Positions 5,863 through 14,266 of a stretch of 15,203 nucleotides of DNA are shown here, piece by piece. The position numbers and the translations under genes were made by a program. A model generated the notes under the pieces. That model saw only the letters and a list, made by a program, of their open reading frames with translations, was not told the DNA's origin and did not search any database. Location: NCBI GenBank assembly GCA_964501945.1, contig CAZCTY010000024.1, forward strand, positions 1 to 15,203. Direction: 5' to 3'. How positions within the stretch are numbered: position 1 is the first letter of the stretch; each line of letters starts with the position of its first letter. The stretch is from 21-14-0-10-32-9 sp964501945. GTDB taxonomy: Archaea; Nanobdellota; Nanobdellia; Woesearchaeales; 21-14-0-10-32-9.

Positions 5863-6972
5863 ATGAGCAAAGATTACTATGAAACATTAGGCGTAAACAA
5901 AGATGCAACAAAAGAAGAAATTAAAAAAGCATACAAAAAACTTGCAAAAAAATATCACCCGGACCTAAATAAAGATCCAAGCGCTCAAGACAAATTTAAA
6001 GAAATAAATGAAGCAGCAGCAATACTTGGAGATGAAGATAAAAGAAGAATGTATGACCAACACGGCTCAGATGCATTCAAACACGGCCACGGACAAGGCC
6101 AAGGATTCTCAGGATTTGAAGGAGGATTCGACTTTGGAGGAGGATTTGACTTTGAAGACATATTCGAAATGTTTTTTGGCGGAGGAACAACAAGAAAACG
6201 AACAAGAAATAAAGGAAATGATTTACGCTACGATATGGAACTAGACTTAGAGGAAGCAGCATTTGGATTAGAAAAAGACATCAAATTAAAAAAGAAAATT
6301 ATATGCGAAGATTGCCAAGGACAAGGAGGATGGGACCTACAAGCATGCAAAGACTGCCAAGGCTCAGGACATATGAGAATAACAAAAAGAACACCATTTG
6401 GAGCATTCCAAACAGTAACTACTTGCACAACATGTAATGGACAAGGAAAAATACCTAACAAAACATGCGAAACATGTAAAGGACGCGGAAGCGTACATGG
6501 AGAAAAAACAATCAAAATAAAAACGCCACAAGGACTCGATAATGGCTCTAGAATAAGAATAAATGATGAAGGAGAACCAGGCGGACCAGGCGGACAACCT
6601 GGAGATTTATATATATTTATAAGAGTGAGACCACACGATTATTTTGAGAGAGAACAAAACGATATACACATAGAAGTGCCAATAAGCATAACACAAGCAG
6701 TATTCGGCGATAACATAGACGTGCCAACACTAAAAGGCAGAGCAAAAATAAAAATACCAGAAGGAACACAACCTGGAACCACAATAAAAATGAGAGGAAA
6801 AGGAATACCTTATATGGATGGATACGGCGCAGGCGATCAAAACGTTCACGTCAACGTAGAAATACCAAGAAAACTAAACAAAAAACAAGAAGACTTATTA
6901 AAAAAATACGCAGAAGAGACAGGAGAAGATGCCAAACCACAAAAATCATTCTTTAAAAAAATCTTCGGATAA
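5863..6972 (+). CDS. dnaJ: Hsp40 co-chaperone DnaJ
   Basis: DnaJ delivers substrates to DnaK and stimulates its ATPase. The 369-residue protein is a complete type I DnaJ: J domain at about 4-68 with the HPD motif at 32-34, a Gly/Phe-rich linker (about 74-110), and a zinc domain with four CxxCxGxG repeats beginning at Cys148, Cys162, Cys188 and Cys202. C-terminal substrate-binding domains follow (about 212-345), ending in a lysine-rich tail. All eight zinc ligands are present. There is no clear Shine-Dalgarno sequence. A five-codon frame (ATG at 5849) ends in a TGA that overlaps the dnaJ ATG. dnaJ lies 206 bases downstream of dnaK with its own promoter and ends 4 bases from a convergent gene. 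With grpE and dnaK it completes the folding system. Confidence 0.97.
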   Translation: MSKDYYETLGVNKDATKEEIKKAYKKLAKKYHPDLNKDPSAQDKFKEINEAAAILGDEDKRRMYDQHGSDAFKHGHGQGQGFSGFEGGFDFGGGFDFEDIFEMFFGGGTTRKRTRNKGNDLRYDMELDLEEAAFGLEKDIKLKKKIICEDCQGQGGWDLQACKDCQGSGHMRITKRTPFGAFQTVTTCTTCNGQGKIPNKTCETCKGRGSVHGEKTIKIKTPQGLDNGSRIRINDEGEPGGPGGQPGDLYIFIRVRPHDYFEREQNDIHIEVPISITQAVFGDNIDVPTLKGRAKIKIPEGTQPGTTIKMRGKGIPYMDGYGAGDQNVHVNVEIPRKLNKKQEDLLKKYAEETGEDAKPQKSFFKKIFG

Positions 6973-6976
6973 ATAA

Positions 6977-7765
6977 CTAATTAATAACAGATCCAAGAAA
7001 CTCCTTTTTCCTAGAGATAAAATGCTCATGATTATATATATAAACATATGCGCCATTAACAACTCGCCAAGAATTAGGCAAAATCATACTATTAAATTCT
7101 TGCTCAACACGCTTACCTAAATCACTATTATTACATGTAACAAAATGTCTAACCCGATTACAATAAGTCTCAACTGCCTTAGAAAAACCTCCACAATCAT
7201 CAAAACTTATAGGAATAAACGTCAAATACGCAGCCCAAAAAGGTAAAGTATTATTTTTTTTAGCTTTTGCAAAATTAGCCAACAAATAATTCTCATTTAA
7301 AACAACATCATTAGAAGAATTAATATATTCATTAATTTCTTCTCGAGGCAAACCCAACATATGCAATTTCTCAAAAGAACTCTTTTCACGAGAAAACTCT
7401 TTTAATTTATCAAAACTATTACTAACAAAATAAGACGGAGTATGAGAAAAAAAATTAGCATTAGATGTTAATTCAACATAAAATTCAGAAAGATTTTCCA
7501 AAAAAAAGAAACTATTATCAGTTAAGTAATTTTTAAACTTACTAACAAAATCTCGTCGTGGCGATTTAACAATATTTGAAGGGCCGCCCCAAAAAGAATA
7601 ATTATCTGCAAAATTCTTATTCGTACTAACTTTAATTTTAGCAACATCAAAAACACTCTCGCCGACTAAAAACAACTTAAGCTCATCGTTCGCATTAAGA
7701 AATAAACTTGGAAGCATAAAATATGTAAAACAAAGCAAGAATATTAATTTTTTGATTTTATGCAA
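6977..7765 (-). CDS. Unrecognised predicted secreted protein
   Basis: I do not recognise the family. From a TTG at 7765 the 262-residue product begins with a basic N-terminus (HKIKK), a hydrophobic core (LIFLLCFTYFMLPSLFL) and a polar NANDE site, a good signal peptide, so secretion is predicted. The mature part is Asn, Phe and Ser rich. Its C-terminal half has FWAAYLTFIPISFDDCGGF, then two further cysteines (YC, TC) that might form disulfides, and a Tyr-rich GAYVYIYNHEHF segment. The start is uncertain: the first in-frame ATG (7717) would remove most of the signal, and a GTG at 7837 would overlap the regulator gene. The frame is T-ending in codon use, unlike the dnaJ and ABC genes beside it. 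Divergent from the PadR operon, it may share its operator. Confidence 0.6.
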   Translation of the reverse strand: MHKIKKLIFLLCFTYFMLPSLFLNANDELKLFLVGESVFDVAKIKVSTNKNFADNYSFWGGPSNIVKSPRRDFVSKFKNYLTDNSFFFLENLSEFYVELTSNANFFSHTPSYFVSNSFDKLKEFSREKSSFEKLHMLGLPREEINEYINSSNDVVLNENYLLANFAKAKKNNTLPFWAAYLTFIPISFDDCGGFSKAVETYCNRVRHFVTCNNSDLGKRVEQEFNSMILPNSWRVVNGAYVYIYNHEHFISRKKEFLGSVIN

Positions 7766-7771
7766 CGCAAC

Positions 7772-7780
7772 ATTTAAATA
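7772..7780 (+). promoter_or_regulatory. TATA-like box of the PadR-ABC operon
   Basis: TTTAAATAA predicts a start near 7800, about 25 bases before the regulator ATG. An AT-rich element on the minus strand (about 7783-7790) could serve the divergent gene. Confidence 0.4.
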
Positions 7781-7789
7781 ATAAATATT

Positions 7790-7807
7790 GTTACCGATAT
7801 TGGAAAC
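7790..7807. promoter_or_regulatory. Candidate PadR operator palindrome
   Basis: GTTACCGATATTGGAAAC fits the symmetric pattern GTTnCCnATATnGGnAAC: 14 of 18 bases are symmetric about 7798/7799. It sits between the divergent starts, on the predicted transcription start of the regulator operon and about 25-42 bases upstream of the TTG start of the minus-strand gene, where binding could block both promoters. PadR proteins commonly bind such dyads at their own promoters. Confidence 0.5.
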
Positions 7808-7825
7808 GATAATTAAAGGGAGAAA

Positions 7826-8335
7826 ATGAGAGGACACTTAAAAACAATCATATTAAATTTATTAAACAATAAGCCGATGTCAGGCTCTGAGATAATTAAC
7901 GAAATAAAAACAACAATGAACTGGAAACCAAGCTGTGGCTCAATATACCCTTTACTAAATTATATTGAAGAAGAAAAATTTACAACAGTAAAACACGAAA
8001 AAGGAAAAAAAACATATTCACTAACTGCTAAAGGAAAAAAAATAATCAAAGAAAAACAAGACGAAAAGGAAGAACTTATACAAGCAATGGAAAAATCATA
8101 CTACCTACTCGAATCAGTATACGGATTTGATACAACAATGGAGCGAGGCATGCTAGAAGATATGAAAAGAGGAGAAATACCATTCCAAGAAATATATGAA
8201 GAATCAAAACTCATTAAAGATGAACTTGCAAGATTACAAAACACAAAAAAACTAACAAAAAACAAAAACGAAGTGAAAAAAATACTCAAACAAGCAGGAG
8301 AAAAACTCAAAAAAATAGGAAGGCCAAAAAAATGA
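7826..8335 (+). CDS. PadR-family transcriptional regulator
   Basis: This 169-residue protein has a PadR-type winged helix at about 1-75: MRGHLKTIILNLLNNKPMSGSEIINEI, then a recognition region with CGSIYPLLNYIEEEKF and a wing ending KKTYSLTAKGKKII. A helical C-terminal part (about 76-169) probably dimerises and may sense a ligand. PadR proteins repress transporter or detoxification genes and release DNA on binding a small molecule. AAAGGGAG (7815-7822) is the ribosome binding site. The stop overlaps the ATG of the ABC ATPase by 4 bases (ATGA), so it leads and very likely controls that operon and itself. The basic C-terminus (KKIGRPKK) is AT-hook-like. The inducer cannot be deduced. Confidence 0.9.
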   Translation: MRGHLKTIILNLLNNKPMSGSEIINEIKTTMNWKPSCGSIYPLLNYIEEEKFTTVKHEKGKKTYSLTAKGKKIIKEKQDEKEELIQAMEKSYYLLESVYGFDTTMERGMLEDMKRGEIPFQEIYEESKLIKDELARLQNTKKLTKNKNEVKKILKQAGEKLKKIGRPKK

Positions 8336-9060
8336 AACCATCAAACAACATAATAATAGAACTAAAAGATGTGTGGAAAACATACAAAATGGGAGATAAC
8401 AAAGTCCACGCACTTAGAGGACTAAATTTAAAAGTCAAAAAAGGAGAATTCTTATCAATAATGGGGCCATCAGGATCAGGAAAAAGCACCGCGATGAACA
8501 TGGTCGGATGCCTAGATACACCAACAAAAGGAAAAATTTTCTTAAGCGAAAAAAATATATCAAAACTAACAGAATCAGACTTAGCACAAATAAGAGGAAA
8601 AAAAATAGGATTCATATTCCAAAAATTTAACCTAATAACAAGTATGACTGCAAAAGAAAATATAATGCTGCCACTAATATTCCAAAATATAAATCCAATA
8701 AAAAGAGAAAAAAAAGCACGTGAATACCTAAGCCTTGTAGGACTAAAAAATAGAATGAACCACACACCAAACGAGTTATCTGGAGGCCAACAACAAAGAG
8801 TTGCAATTGCAAGAGCACTAGCAAACAATCCAGAAGTAATACTCGCAGATGAACCAACAGGGAACTTAGACACACAATCAGGCACGACAGTTATGGACTT
8901 TTTAAAAAAATTACATAAAGAAAAAAAAACAACAATAGTACTAGTTACACACGATGAAAAAGTCGCAAAAGAAGCAGATAGAATTGTATATTTAAAAGAT
9001 GGAATAATAGTAGAAAACCTTGATGTAGATACAACAAAAATAATAAAACAAGATAACTAA
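8332..9060 (+). CDS. ABC transporter ATPase, MacB/LolD type
   Basis: The ATP-hydrolysing subunit of a type VII (MacB/LolD/FtsE-like) ABC system. The 242-residue protein has Walker A GPSGSGKST (45-53), Q-loop Gln97 (IFQKFNLI), the signature LSGGQQQR (149-156), Walker B VILADEPTGNLD (169-180) and switch His207 (VTHD). The family's MGPSGSGKST and FNLI motifs are present. It starts within the stop codon of the PadR gene and is followed by a CARDB-like protein and two permeases, which it should energise. These systems are usually mechanotransmission machines that act on extracytoplasmic substrates or export peptides and drugs, rather than importers. No substrate is indicated by the sequence. Confidence 0.95.
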   Translation: MKPSNNIIIELKDVWKTYKMGDNKVHALRGLNLKVKKGEFLSIMGPSGSGKSTAMNMVGCLDTPTKGKIFLSEKNISKLTESDLAQIRGKKIGFIFQKFNLITSMTAKENIMLPLIFQNINPIKREKKAREYLSLVGLKNRMNHTPNELSGGQQQRVAIARALANNPEVILADEPTGNLDTQSGTTVMDFLKKLHKEKKTTIVLVTHDEKVAKEADRIVYLKDGIIVENLDVDTTKIIKQDN

Positions 9061-9103
9061 ACAAAAAAATGAATAATAATTAATAATAAAGGAGGAAAAA
9101 AAG

Positions 9104-10345
9104 ATGAAAAAAACAATAATAATAACAATGATGATGCTGGCAATTATGATGTTGCCAGTAAACGTAGAAGCAAACTCGCCAATAATAAAAATGGACATAG
9201 CAAACTATGACCCTATGCCAGTACAACCAGGACAATTTGTTGATGTATGGATAAATGTACAAAACATAGGAACATCTGATGCGAGAGATATAGAAATAGA
9301 ATTCAAAGAATCCCCATACTTTGAATTAGTAAACCCAGATGATAAAGAGAGACGAATAAATGTTTTAGGAACACAAAAAGACTACTCCTTAAGATACAGA
9401 TTTAAAGTATCAGATGACGTAGTTGAAGGCACAAACACATTACGCTTTGAGTACACACTAGGAAATATGCCAGGCGTTGTAAGCACAACGAACTTAAGAT
9501 TAGATGTTAAATCAACAGAAACACCAATAAGCATAAGCTCAGTTAGAACAAGACCAGACCCAGTTGAACCAGGAGAGAAAACAGAATTAACAATAGCGGT
9601 AGCAAACCCAAGCACATCATCAAACCTAAGAGATGTAAATGTAGCACTGCAGCTAGCAGATTTGCAAGGAGGAGCAATGCAAGAACTACCATTCTCCCCA
9701 ATAGATTCAACAAACAGAAAATCAATAAATAGAATACAACCACAACAAACAACAGAGTTCAGATTTAACTTAATAACAAACCCAGACGCAGAAGCTAAAA
9801 TATACAAAGTACCAACAACTTTTTCATACTTCGACGATACAGGAAACAGATACGAGGAAACATCAATAATAACAATAAAAGTAAACTCAGAACCAGACCT
9901 ATACGGAATAATAGAGAGCACAACACTTAACAAAAATAAAAAATCAGGAGAGATAAACTTCGATATAATAAACCAAGGAACAGCAGACATAAAACTACTA
10001 ACAGCGAAACTAAAAAATGGAGAAAACTACGAAGTAACATCATCATCCCAAAAAGAATATCTAGGAAACATAGAAACAGACGACTTTAAATCTGCAAGAT
10101 ACAACGTAAAAATAAATGAAAACGTAGAACAAGTAACATACGAATTAAAACTAACATACAGAGACGCACTAAACAACCAATTCGAAGAAACACTATTAAT
10201 AGAACAAAAACTAAGAGATGCAGAGAGTAATGGAAATGGAACAGGAACAATAATAGTAATACTTGTAATAATAGGAATAATAGCATACATATGGAATAAA
10301 AAAAGACAGAGACGAAAAAAAATGCTAGAAGAAGACGATGATTAA
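9104..10345 (+). CDS. Secreted, membrane-anchored Ig/CARDB-repeat protein of an ABC operon
   Basis: This 413-residue protein has a signal peptide (about 1-24, ending VEANS), three beta-sandwich, CARDB-like or COG1361-type repeats (about 28-136, 141-262 and 265-367, each with a proline or glycine-rich opening such as PDPVEPGEKTELTIAVANP), a short Asn/Gly linker, one membrane helix (about 382-397) and a basic, then acidic, cytosolic tail (NKKRQRRKKM, ending EEDDD). It should be displayed outside the cell. GGAGG (9091-9095) lies 8 bases before the ATG. It occupies the place of the MacA adaptor in bacterial MacAB operons but shows no MacA homology, so a substrate-capturing or adaptor role is inferred from context. 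Homologous proteins occur near similar permeases in other archaea, as I recall. Confidence 0.85.
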   Translation: MKKTIIITMMMLAIMMLPVNVEANSPIIKMDIANYDPMPVQPGQFVDVWINVQNIGTSDARDIEIEFKESPYFELVNPDDKERRINVLGTQKDYSLRYRFKVSDDVVEGTNTLRFEYTLGNMPGVVSTTNLRLDVKSTETPISISSVRTRPDPVEPGEKTELTIAVANPSTSSNLRDVNVALQLADLQGGAMQELPFSPIDSTNRKSINRIQPQQTTEFRFNLITNPDAEAKIYKVPTTFSYFDDTGNRYEETSIITIKVNSEPDLYGIIESTTLNKNKKSGEINFDIINQGTADIKLLTAKLKNGENYEVTSSSQKEYLGNIETDDFKSARYNVKINENVEQVTYELKLTYRDALNNQFEETLLIEQKLRDAESNGNGTGTIIVILVIIGIIAYIWNKKRQRRKKMLEEDDD

Positions 10346-10360
10346 AAAAAACCTTTTTTT
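10344..10360 (+). terminator. A8-CC-T7 element between CARDB-like gene and permease
   Basis: Eight A (10344-10351), CC and seven T (10354-10360) right after the CARDB-like stop could act as a weak oligo-T terminator, reducing transcription into the permeases. This is not established; there is no separate consensus promoter before the permease. Confidence 0.25.
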
Positions 10361-10393
10361 CTTATTATTTAAAAAAATAGGACTCAGAAAAAA

Positions 10394-11611
10394 ATGATAC
10401 AAGACTACTTCAAAATAGCATTAAAAAATCTTCTCAAAAAGAAAATGAGAAGCTGGCTAACCCTAATAGGAATATTCATAGGGATTGCAACAGTAGTCGG
10501 AATAATAAGCCTCGGCCAAGGCCTAGAGAGTGCGGTTGCACAACAATTCCAAGTCCTAGGTGCGGATAGAATAAGTGTCTCAGCAGTAGGATCAGTTGGA
10601 GGGCCACCAGGCACAAGTGCCGTTGAACCAATAACAAGAAATGATTTACAAGTAGTGCAGAGAACAAGAGGCGTCAGCATAGCAACAGGACAATTAATAG
10701 AACAAGGAACCATGGAATTTGGAGATGAATCAAGAACCGCATTTATAACAACACTACCAAGAGATACACGAGAGAGAAACTTTGCAAAAGACACAAATAA
10801 CTATGAAATAGCAATAGGCAGAATGATAAGACCAGATGAGAGAACAAAAGTAGTACTAGGCTCAAGATGGGAAGATAGACCAATATTTGAGAGAACACTA
10901 AGAACGGGAGATGAAATAAAAATACGAGGACAAACCTTTGAGATAGTAGGATTCTTAGAGAGAACAGGATCTTTCCAAGTAGATGGTGTAGTACTAATGG
11001 CAGAAGAGGTGGCAAGAACTCTTTTTGAAAAAGAAAATGAGTACGCAACGATACTTGCAACCCCAACAAATGTACAAGAAATAAACACAGTTAGAGATAG
11101 AATACAAGAAAACATAAGACGAGATAGAGGAGAAGAGGAAGGACGAGAAAACTTTGAAGCCACAACAAGCCAAGAAACACTAGACTCACTAAATGAAATA
11201 CTCTCAATTGTAACATACTTTTTAGTCGGAATAGCCGCAATAAGCATCCTAGTCGGAGGAATAGGCGTAATGAACACAATGTTCACATCAGTACTTGAGA
11301 GAACACGAGAGATAGGAATAATGAAATCAATAGGCGCAAGAAACTCAGATATACAAAACATGTTCCTAATAGAATCAGGACTACTAGGATTAACAGGAGG
11401 AATTATAGGATTACTACTAGGGATGGGCTTTGGACTACTAGTACAAACACTAGGAAGACTAGCACTTGGAACAGATTTAATACAAGCAATATTCACAATA
11501 GAACTAATAATTGGAGCGCTACTATTTTCATTTTTAATAGGTGCAATCGCAGGACTACTACCAGCAATAAGAGCAGCCAAAATGAACCCAGTAGATTCAA
11601 TAAGACAATAA
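10394..11611 (+). CDS. ABC transporter permease, MacB/FtsX type (first)
   Basis: The 405-residue protein has the four-helix MacB architecture: a first membrane helix at about 21-43 (WLTLIGIFIGIATVVGIISLG) after a basic cytosolic start, a large extracellular domain (about 45-265), and three C-terminal helices (about 271-298, 325-352 and 367-390). Family motifs include the cytosolic coupling region ERTREIGIMKSIGA (302-315), SGLLGLTGGIIG (328-339) and the end motif RAAKMNPVDSIRQ (393-405). It should pair with the neighbouring permease and the upstream ATPase. A weak AGGAC lies 11 bases before the ATG. Compared with its paralogue, the membrane parts are conserved and the extracellular domain diverged. 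It may be a heterodimer partner. Confidence 0.93.
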   Translation: MIQDYFKIALKNLLKKKMRSWLTLIGIFIGIATVVGIISLGQGLESAVAQQFQVLGADRISVSAVGSVGGPPGTSAVEPITRNDLQVVQRTRGVSIATGQLIEQGTMEFGDESRTAFITTLPRDTRERNFAKDTNNYEIAIGRMIRPDERTKVVLGSRWEDRPIFERTLRTGDEIKIRGQTFEIVGFLERTGSFQVDGVVLMAEEVARTLFEKENEYATILATPTNVQEINTVRDRIQENIRRDRGEEEGRENFEATTSQETLDSLNEILSIVTYFLVGIAAISILVGGIGVMNTMFTSVLERTREIGIMKSIGARNSDIQNMFLIESGLLGLTGGIIGLLLGMGFGLLVQTLGRLALGTDLIQAIFTIELIIGALLFSFLIGAIAGLLPAIRAAKMNPVDSIRQ

Positions 11612-11625
11612 AAAAAAGGAAGAAA

Positions 11626-12840
11626 ATGATACTCGAATACCTAAAAATAGCAATAAACAACATAAAAAAAAGAAGCCTTAGAAGCTGGCTCACACTAATA
11701 GGAATATTCATAGGAATAACAGCCGTCGTAAGCCTCGTCGGAATAGGCCAAGGCCTACAAGACGTAGTACAAGAAGAATTTGAAGACCTAGGCGCAAATA
11801 GAATAATCATACAAACATCAGGAAGCTTCTTTGGACTTGGAGGCGCAGGAGACCCACTCACAAAAGACGATGTAGAAGTAGTAGAGAGAGTATCACAAGT
11901 GAGAATAGCAAGCTATACAAACTTCGAAGTAGGACGAATGACATGGGGAGATGATACAGAGATAGGATTTGTAATGAACATACCAACAGGCGAGAGAGGA
12001 CAATTATTACAAAACATAATGCGATCAGATGATTTAATATCAGGATCAATACTAAGAGATAACGAGAGAGGACGCGCAATACTAGGATACGACTACGCAC
12101 ACTCAAACAGATACGATACAAAACTAACCGTGGGCAGAAAAATATACATAAACGACAAAGAATTTGAAGTCGCAGGAATAAAAACAAGCGAAGGAAACAG
12201 AGAAGATGACACACAAGTATTCATAAACGAAGAAGACTTCAAAGAATTATTTGACGTAGACGATGAAGTAAACTTAATCGTAGCAGAAGTATTCCAAGGA
12301 CGAGTACCTGCAGAAATAGTACCAGATATCGAAGATGCACTAAGAAGACACAGAGATTTGAGCAGAGGAGATGAAGACTTCCAAGTAGAAACCTTCGAGG
12401 AAGTACTAGAATCATTCTTAGTACTACTAAACGTAATAAATGCAATAATAATAGGAATAGCATCAATAAGCCTATTTGTAGGCGCCGTTGGAATCATGAA
12501 TACAATGTACACAGCAGTTATCGAGAGAACAAAAGAAATAGGAATAATGAAATCAATAGGCGCAAAAAACAAAGACATACAAAACATGTTCTTAATAGAA
12601 TCAGGACTACTAGGCCTTGCTGGAGGAATCATAGGAGTTCTTGCAGGAATAGGAATAGGAAAACTAGTCGAGACAATAGCTGCAAACGAATTAGGCCCAG
12701 GACTACTAGAACCAGTATTCCCAGCATGGCTAATAATAGGAGCATTACTCTTCGCATTCATACTTGGAAGCATATCAGGATACTACCCAGCAAAAAGAGC
12801 AGCCAAGATGAACCCAGTAGACGCACTCGCAACAGAATAA
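11626..12840 (+). CDS. ABC transporter permease, MacB/FtsX type (second)
   Basis: A 404-residue paralogue of the preceding permease, starting 14 bases after its stop with AAGGAAG as ribosome binding site. It shares RSWLTLIGIFIGI at residues 19-31, IKSIGAKN-like coupling motif (IMKSIGAKNKDIQNMFLIE, 307-325), and AAKMNPVDALATE at the end. The four membrane helices are at about 21-43, 266-293, 321-348 and 367-389. The extracellular domain (about 45-262) is clearly different in sequence from that of the first permease, so the pair arose by duplication and may form an asymmetric heterodimer. It is the last gene of the operon. There is no oligo-T run directly after it. Confidence 0.93.
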   Translation: MILEYLKIAINNIKKRSLRSWLTLIGIFIGITAVVSLVGIGQGLQDVVQEEFEDLGANRIIIQTSGSFFGLGGAGDPLTKDDVEVVERVSQVRIASYTNFEVGRMTWGDDTEIGFVMNIPTGERGQLLQNIMRSDDLISGSILRDNERGRAILGYDYAHSNRYDTKLTVGRKIYINDKEFEVAGIKTSEGNREDDTQVFINEEDFKELFDVDDEVNLIVAEVFQGRVPAEIVPDIEDALRRHRDLSRGDEDFQVETFEEVLESFLVLLNVINAIIIGIASISLFVGAVGIMNTMYTAVIERTKEIGIMKSIGAKNKDIQNMFLIESGLLGLAGGIIGVLAGIGIGKLVETIAANELGPGLLEPVFPAWLIIGALLFAFILGSISGYYPAKRAAKMNPVDALATE

Positions 12841-12875
12841 AAAAAATAACTCCTCGACCAGCAAATTTCCAAAAA

Positions 12876-12883
12876 ATTTATAA
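12876..12883 (+). promoter_or_regulatory. TATA box of the phosphomannomutase gene
   Basis: A consensus TTTATAAA centred 27 bases before the ATG at 12907, with no Shine-Dalgarno sequence between. The spacing implies a leaderless transcript. Confidence 0.65.
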
Positions 12884-12906
12884 ATACTAATCATAAAAAC
12901 AAAGAC

Positions 12907-14247
12907 ATGGTGGCAAAGAAAGACTACACGCCAATATTTAAAGCGTATGATATAAGGGGAATATACAAAAAAGAACTCGATGATGCATTCGCATACAAAC
13001 TCGGAAGAGCATTTATTTCTTACACAAAAGCAAAAGAAGTCGTAATAGGATACGATGGGAGACGAAGCTCCCCAAAACTATTTGAAAACTTAAAGAAAGG
13101 AATACAAGATAGCGGGGCAGACGTAGTAGACATAGGCCTTGTAAGCACCCCGATGAGCTATTATGCAGTAATAAGTGGAAAACACGATGCAGGAATAATG
13201 ATAACAGCAAGCCACAACCCAAAAGAATGGAACGGCTTTAAATTAATGCTAAAAAAAGCAAAACCCTTATACTCAGAGAACGGCTCAAAAGAAATACTAA
13301 ACATAATAAATAATGAAAACTACATAAAAATGAGCAAAAGAGGAAAAGCAAAGAAAAAAAGCTACGCAAGAGAATATGAAAACTTTCTAAAAAAACAATT
13401 TCTAAAACAAACAAAAAAAGAACTAAAAATAATAATAGACCAAAGCAACGGTTCAGGATTACATGAAGTGAACACAATAAAGAAATTATACCCAAAAACA
13501 AAAATACTAAACGGAAAAGTATCCCCAAACCCAACACACGAACCAAACCCACTATCACATGACGCAAGAAAAAAAATAGTCGCAGAAGTAAAAAAACAAA
13601 AAGCAGACATAGGACTAATATTTGACGGAGACGCAGACAGAGTAGGATTTATAACAAACAAAGGACACTTCATAAGACCAGACATAATATTAACACTTCT
13701 CGCAAAACAATTAAAAAAAGGAACAATCGTATACGACACAAGATCCTCAAAACAAGTAAGCGAGGCAAGCAAAGAGAGAGGCGTAAACGCAATTATGTCG
13801 AAGGCAGGAAGAACATATATATACGAAGCAATGAGCGAGGAGAGAGCAGAGATAGGCGGAGAAAACTCAGGACACTACTTCTTCAAAGAAGCATCATACC
13901 TAGATAATGCAGGAATATGTGCAATAAAAGTATTAAACATACTAAAAAACACAGAAGACACAATGCATGAGATAATAAAAAAAATAAACAAATACAACCA
14001 CTCAGGCGAGATAAATTACAAAGTAAAAAACACAAGCAAAGCATTCCTACTCGTAGAACAAGCATTCTTAGAACCAATAAAAACACTATTCATAGACGGA
14101 CTATCAGTTTACTATGAAGACTTCTGGTTTAATTTGAGAAAAAGTAACACAGAAAACATAGTAAGATTGAACGCTGAGGCAGAGACAAAAGAAGAACTAG
14201 AAAAAAATCTCAAAAAAATAAACAACATAATGTCACTTGCAAAGTAA
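12907..14247 (+). CDS. Phosphomannomutase/phosphoglucomutase
   Basis: This enzyme interconverts hexose 1- and 6-phosphates, feeding nucleotide-sugar synthesis for glycans. The 446-residue protein is a complete four-domain alpha-D-phosphohexomutase. It has FKAYDIRGIY near the N-terminus, the catalytic phosphoserine Ser102 in TASHNPKEWNG (100-110), the magnesium loop DGDADR (240-245), the sugar-binding loop GGENSGH (317-323) and the phosphate-binding loop RKSNTE (411-416). The active-site loops look intact. The extended basic segment at about 140-155 is not a named motif. The sequence does not decide mannose, glucose or glucosamine specificity. It is transcribed leaderless from 12876 and probably together with the anchored protein that follows after 19 bases. 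Confidence 0.93.
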   Translation: MVAKKDYTPIFKAYDIRGIYKKELDDAFAYKLGRAFISYTKAKEVVIGYDGRRSSPKLFENLKKGIQDSGADVVDIGLVSTPMSYYAVISGKHDAGIMITASHNPKEWNGFKLMLKKAKPLYSENGSKEILNIINNENYIKMSKRGKAKKKSYAREYENFLKKQFLKQTKKELKIIIDQSNGSGLHEVNTIKKLYPKTKILNGKVSPNPTHEPNPLSHDARKKIVAEVKKQKADIGLIFDGDADRVGFITNKGHFIRPDIILTLLAKQLKKGTIVYDTRSSKQVSEASKERGVNAIMSKAGRTYIYEAMSEERAEIGGENSGHYFFKEASYLDNAGICAIKVLNILKNTEDTMHEIIKKINKYNHSGEINYKVKNTSKAFLLVEQAFLEPIKTLFIDGLSVYYEDFWFNLRKSNTENIVRLNAEAETKEELEKNLKKINNIMSLAK

Positions 14248-14266
14248 CATTATAGATGTGATAATT

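Noticed and set aside
7766..7837. Upstream extension of the secreted protein to the GTG at 7837
   Set aside because: It would overlap the start of the PadR gene and the promoter region and place 24 extra residues before an otherwise clean signal peptide.
10801..11580. Long minus-strand frame opposite the first permease
   Set aside because: It is a shadow of the permease gene, with no promoter or ribosome binding site and no family-like motifs.
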